Assembly: GCA_028684915.1 (NCBI GenBank) | Contig: JAQUEZ010000317.1 | Coordinates: 1-6,498 of the forward strand | Direction: 5' to 3' | DNA from: Desulfobulbus sp. | Lineage (GTDB): Bacteria; Desulfobacterota; Desulfobulbia; Desulfobulbales; Desulfobulbaceae | Length of the DNA stretch: 6,498 bases | Part shown: positions 6,118 through 6,498 of the stretch, one piece after another | How positions within the stretch are numbered: position 1 is the stretch's first letter | How the letters are laid out: each line of letters starts with the position of its first letter | Notes under the pieces: model-generated | The model's database searches: none | Seen by the model: the letters and a program-made list of their open reading frames with translations, nothing else | What the model was told of the DNA's origin: nothing | Translations under genes and position numbers: made by a program

Positions 6118-6203
6118 CTGCGATCCTTAACGTACGTTTTCGTTCCATTGGACTTCAAACCCCTTTGAGATGGTGCGTCATGCTGAAGTATACCCTAAAC
6201 TGA

Positions 6204-6300
6204 TGTCAGGAAGGGTCGCGTTAAACGTCAGGATAGAGTTTGTTTTGCTATTTATTGACACATTTCGTCAAAGGTAATAGAGTTCAACTTGACATTACAA
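6204..6300. promoter_or_regulatory. Possible resolvase res-site region
   Basis: TGTCA-type half-sites cluster here: TGTCAGGA (6204-6211), CGTCAGGA (6226-6233), the inverted pair TTGAC...GTCAA (6255-6271) and TTGACATTA (6289-6297). Tn3-type resolvases act at res sites just upstream of their own gene, made of inverted half-sites related to TGTC. The position fits; the exact three-subsite layout cannot be established by eye. Confidence 0.25.
6255..6283 (+). promoter_or_regulatory. Likely promoter of the recombinase gene
   Basis: A perfect -35 TTGACA (6255-6260) is followed after 17 bp by TAGAGT (6278-6283), four of six to the -10 consensus. Transcription would start near 6290, just ahead of the GGAGGA Shine-Dalgarno at 6307. 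The -35 overlaps a TTGAC/GTCAA inverted repeat (6255-6271), so the resolvase could repress its own gene, as in Tn3. Confidence 0.45.
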
Positions 6301-6318
6301 CCCTTTGGAGGAGACCTT

Positions 6319-6498
6319 TTGCAAGGCCAACGCATCGGCTACGTCCGCGTCAGCAGTTTCGACCAGAACCCGGAACGCCAACTTGATCATATCGACGTCA
6401 GCAAGGTGTTTACCGACAAAGCTTCAGGCAAAGACGTCCAGAGGCCTGAGTTGGAAAGACTGCTTACCTTCGTTCGTGAAGGTGACACCGTGGTGGTG
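6319..6498 (+). CDS. Serine recombinase (Tn3/Tn5053-type resolvase), N-terminal part
   Basis: The frame opens at TTG 6319, six bases after GGAGGA (6307-6312), and stays open to the end of the window, so only 60 residues are seen. The translation begins MQGQRIGYVRVSSFDQNPERQ, the start of the small serine recombinase catalytic domain. The nucleophile is S12, with R10 and the DQNPERQ segment behind it. VFTDKASGKDVQRPELERLL and the VREGDTVVV strand follow, both highly typical of this family. Such enzymes (about 185-200 residues) resolve transposon cointegrates at a res site, or invert DNA, through a serine-DNA intermediate. The coding DNA is more GC-rich than the region before it, consistent with acquisition on a mobile element. 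Whether it belongs to a Tn3-family transposon (tnpR), a Tn5053/Tn402-type element (tniR) or is a lone recombinase depends on what lies beyond the window. Confidence 0.93.
   Translation, partial: MQGQRIGYVRVSSFDQNPERQLDHIDVSKVFTDKASGKDVQRPELERLLTFVREGDTVVV

Larger units (their letters stand above)
5690..6318. other. AT-rich intergenic region with short repeats; no convincing gene
   Basis: About 630 bases between the terminator and the recombinase gene. Two overlapping open frames of 60-65 codons (5755-5952 minus, 5789-5971 plus) lack Shine-Dalgarno sites and plausible protein character. Visible structures are a TGACGTCA palindrome (5790-5797), an imperfect inverted repeat (5800-5822), two ATCGATT copies 15 bp apart (5859, 5874), ATTTCACAC copies 12 bp apart (5934, 5946), an ATATTTC/GAAATAT hairpin (5944-5962) and an 11-bp inverted pair (5972-5982 with 6107-6117). 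Base composition is clearly more AT-rich than the recombinase to its right. It probably spans the junction between resident DNA and a mobile element, but no exact boundary can be drawn. Confidence 0.6.

Noticed and set aside
5690..6318. 38-bp Tn3-family or 25-bp Tn5053-type terminal inverted repeat to mark the element boundary.
   Set aside because: I searched by eye for GGGG-start and TGTC-start ends and found no convincing match.

Overview
The window looks like a chromosomal or accessory segment of a Gram-negative bacterium. Signal peptides, a periplasm-facing sensor kinase, a b-type cytochrome and a proteobacterial-type serine resolvase all point that way. The gene set (heavy-metal-type two-component system, cytochrome b561-like membrane protein, tandem DUF5666-like protein, small Gly/Gln/Asp-rich secreted protein) is reminiscent of Desulfobacterota/Geobacter-like genomes. 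That assignment is inference only; no rRNA or other marker gene is present.

Positions 1-4985 hold one long minus-strand block of six genes, probably a single operon. In transcription order: a secreted protein with two DUF5666-like domains (4985-4404, GTG start); a four-helix cytochrome b561-type protein with a His/Asp-rich tail (4324-3590); a small single-pass membrane protein with two cysteines (3448-3086, GTG start); an OmpR-family response regulator (3031-2357); a HAMP-containing sensor histidine kinase (2360-915), whose start overlaps the regulator's stop in an ATGA; and a cation diffusion facilitator transporter (910 to beyond position 1), whose Shine-Dalgarno site lies in the kinase stop region. 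The last three genes are tightly coupled, so sensing and metal export are made together. A good promoter (TCGACA, 18 bp, TATAAG) precedes the first gene. Directly upstream of its -35 lies a pair of near-identical 11-bp direct repeats plus a third half-site in phase, the usual layout of an OmpR/PhoB-type activator site. The simplest reading is that the encoded regulator controls its own operon.

Positions 4986-5307 are the divergent control region. They hold the operon promoter, the repeats, a possible 20-codon leader ORF and a structured 5' leader. A small exported protein on the plus strand (5308-5586) follows and ends in a textbook intrinsic terminator (5644-5685).

Positions 5690-6318 are non-coding, AT-rich DNA with several short inverted and direct repeats. 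At 6319 a serine recombinase of the Tn3/Tn5053 resolvase type begins and runs out of the window. A promoter and a cluster of TGTCA-like half-sites that could be a res site lie just before it. This right end therefore marks the edge of a probable mobile element. No CRISPR array, tRNA or rRNA was seen.
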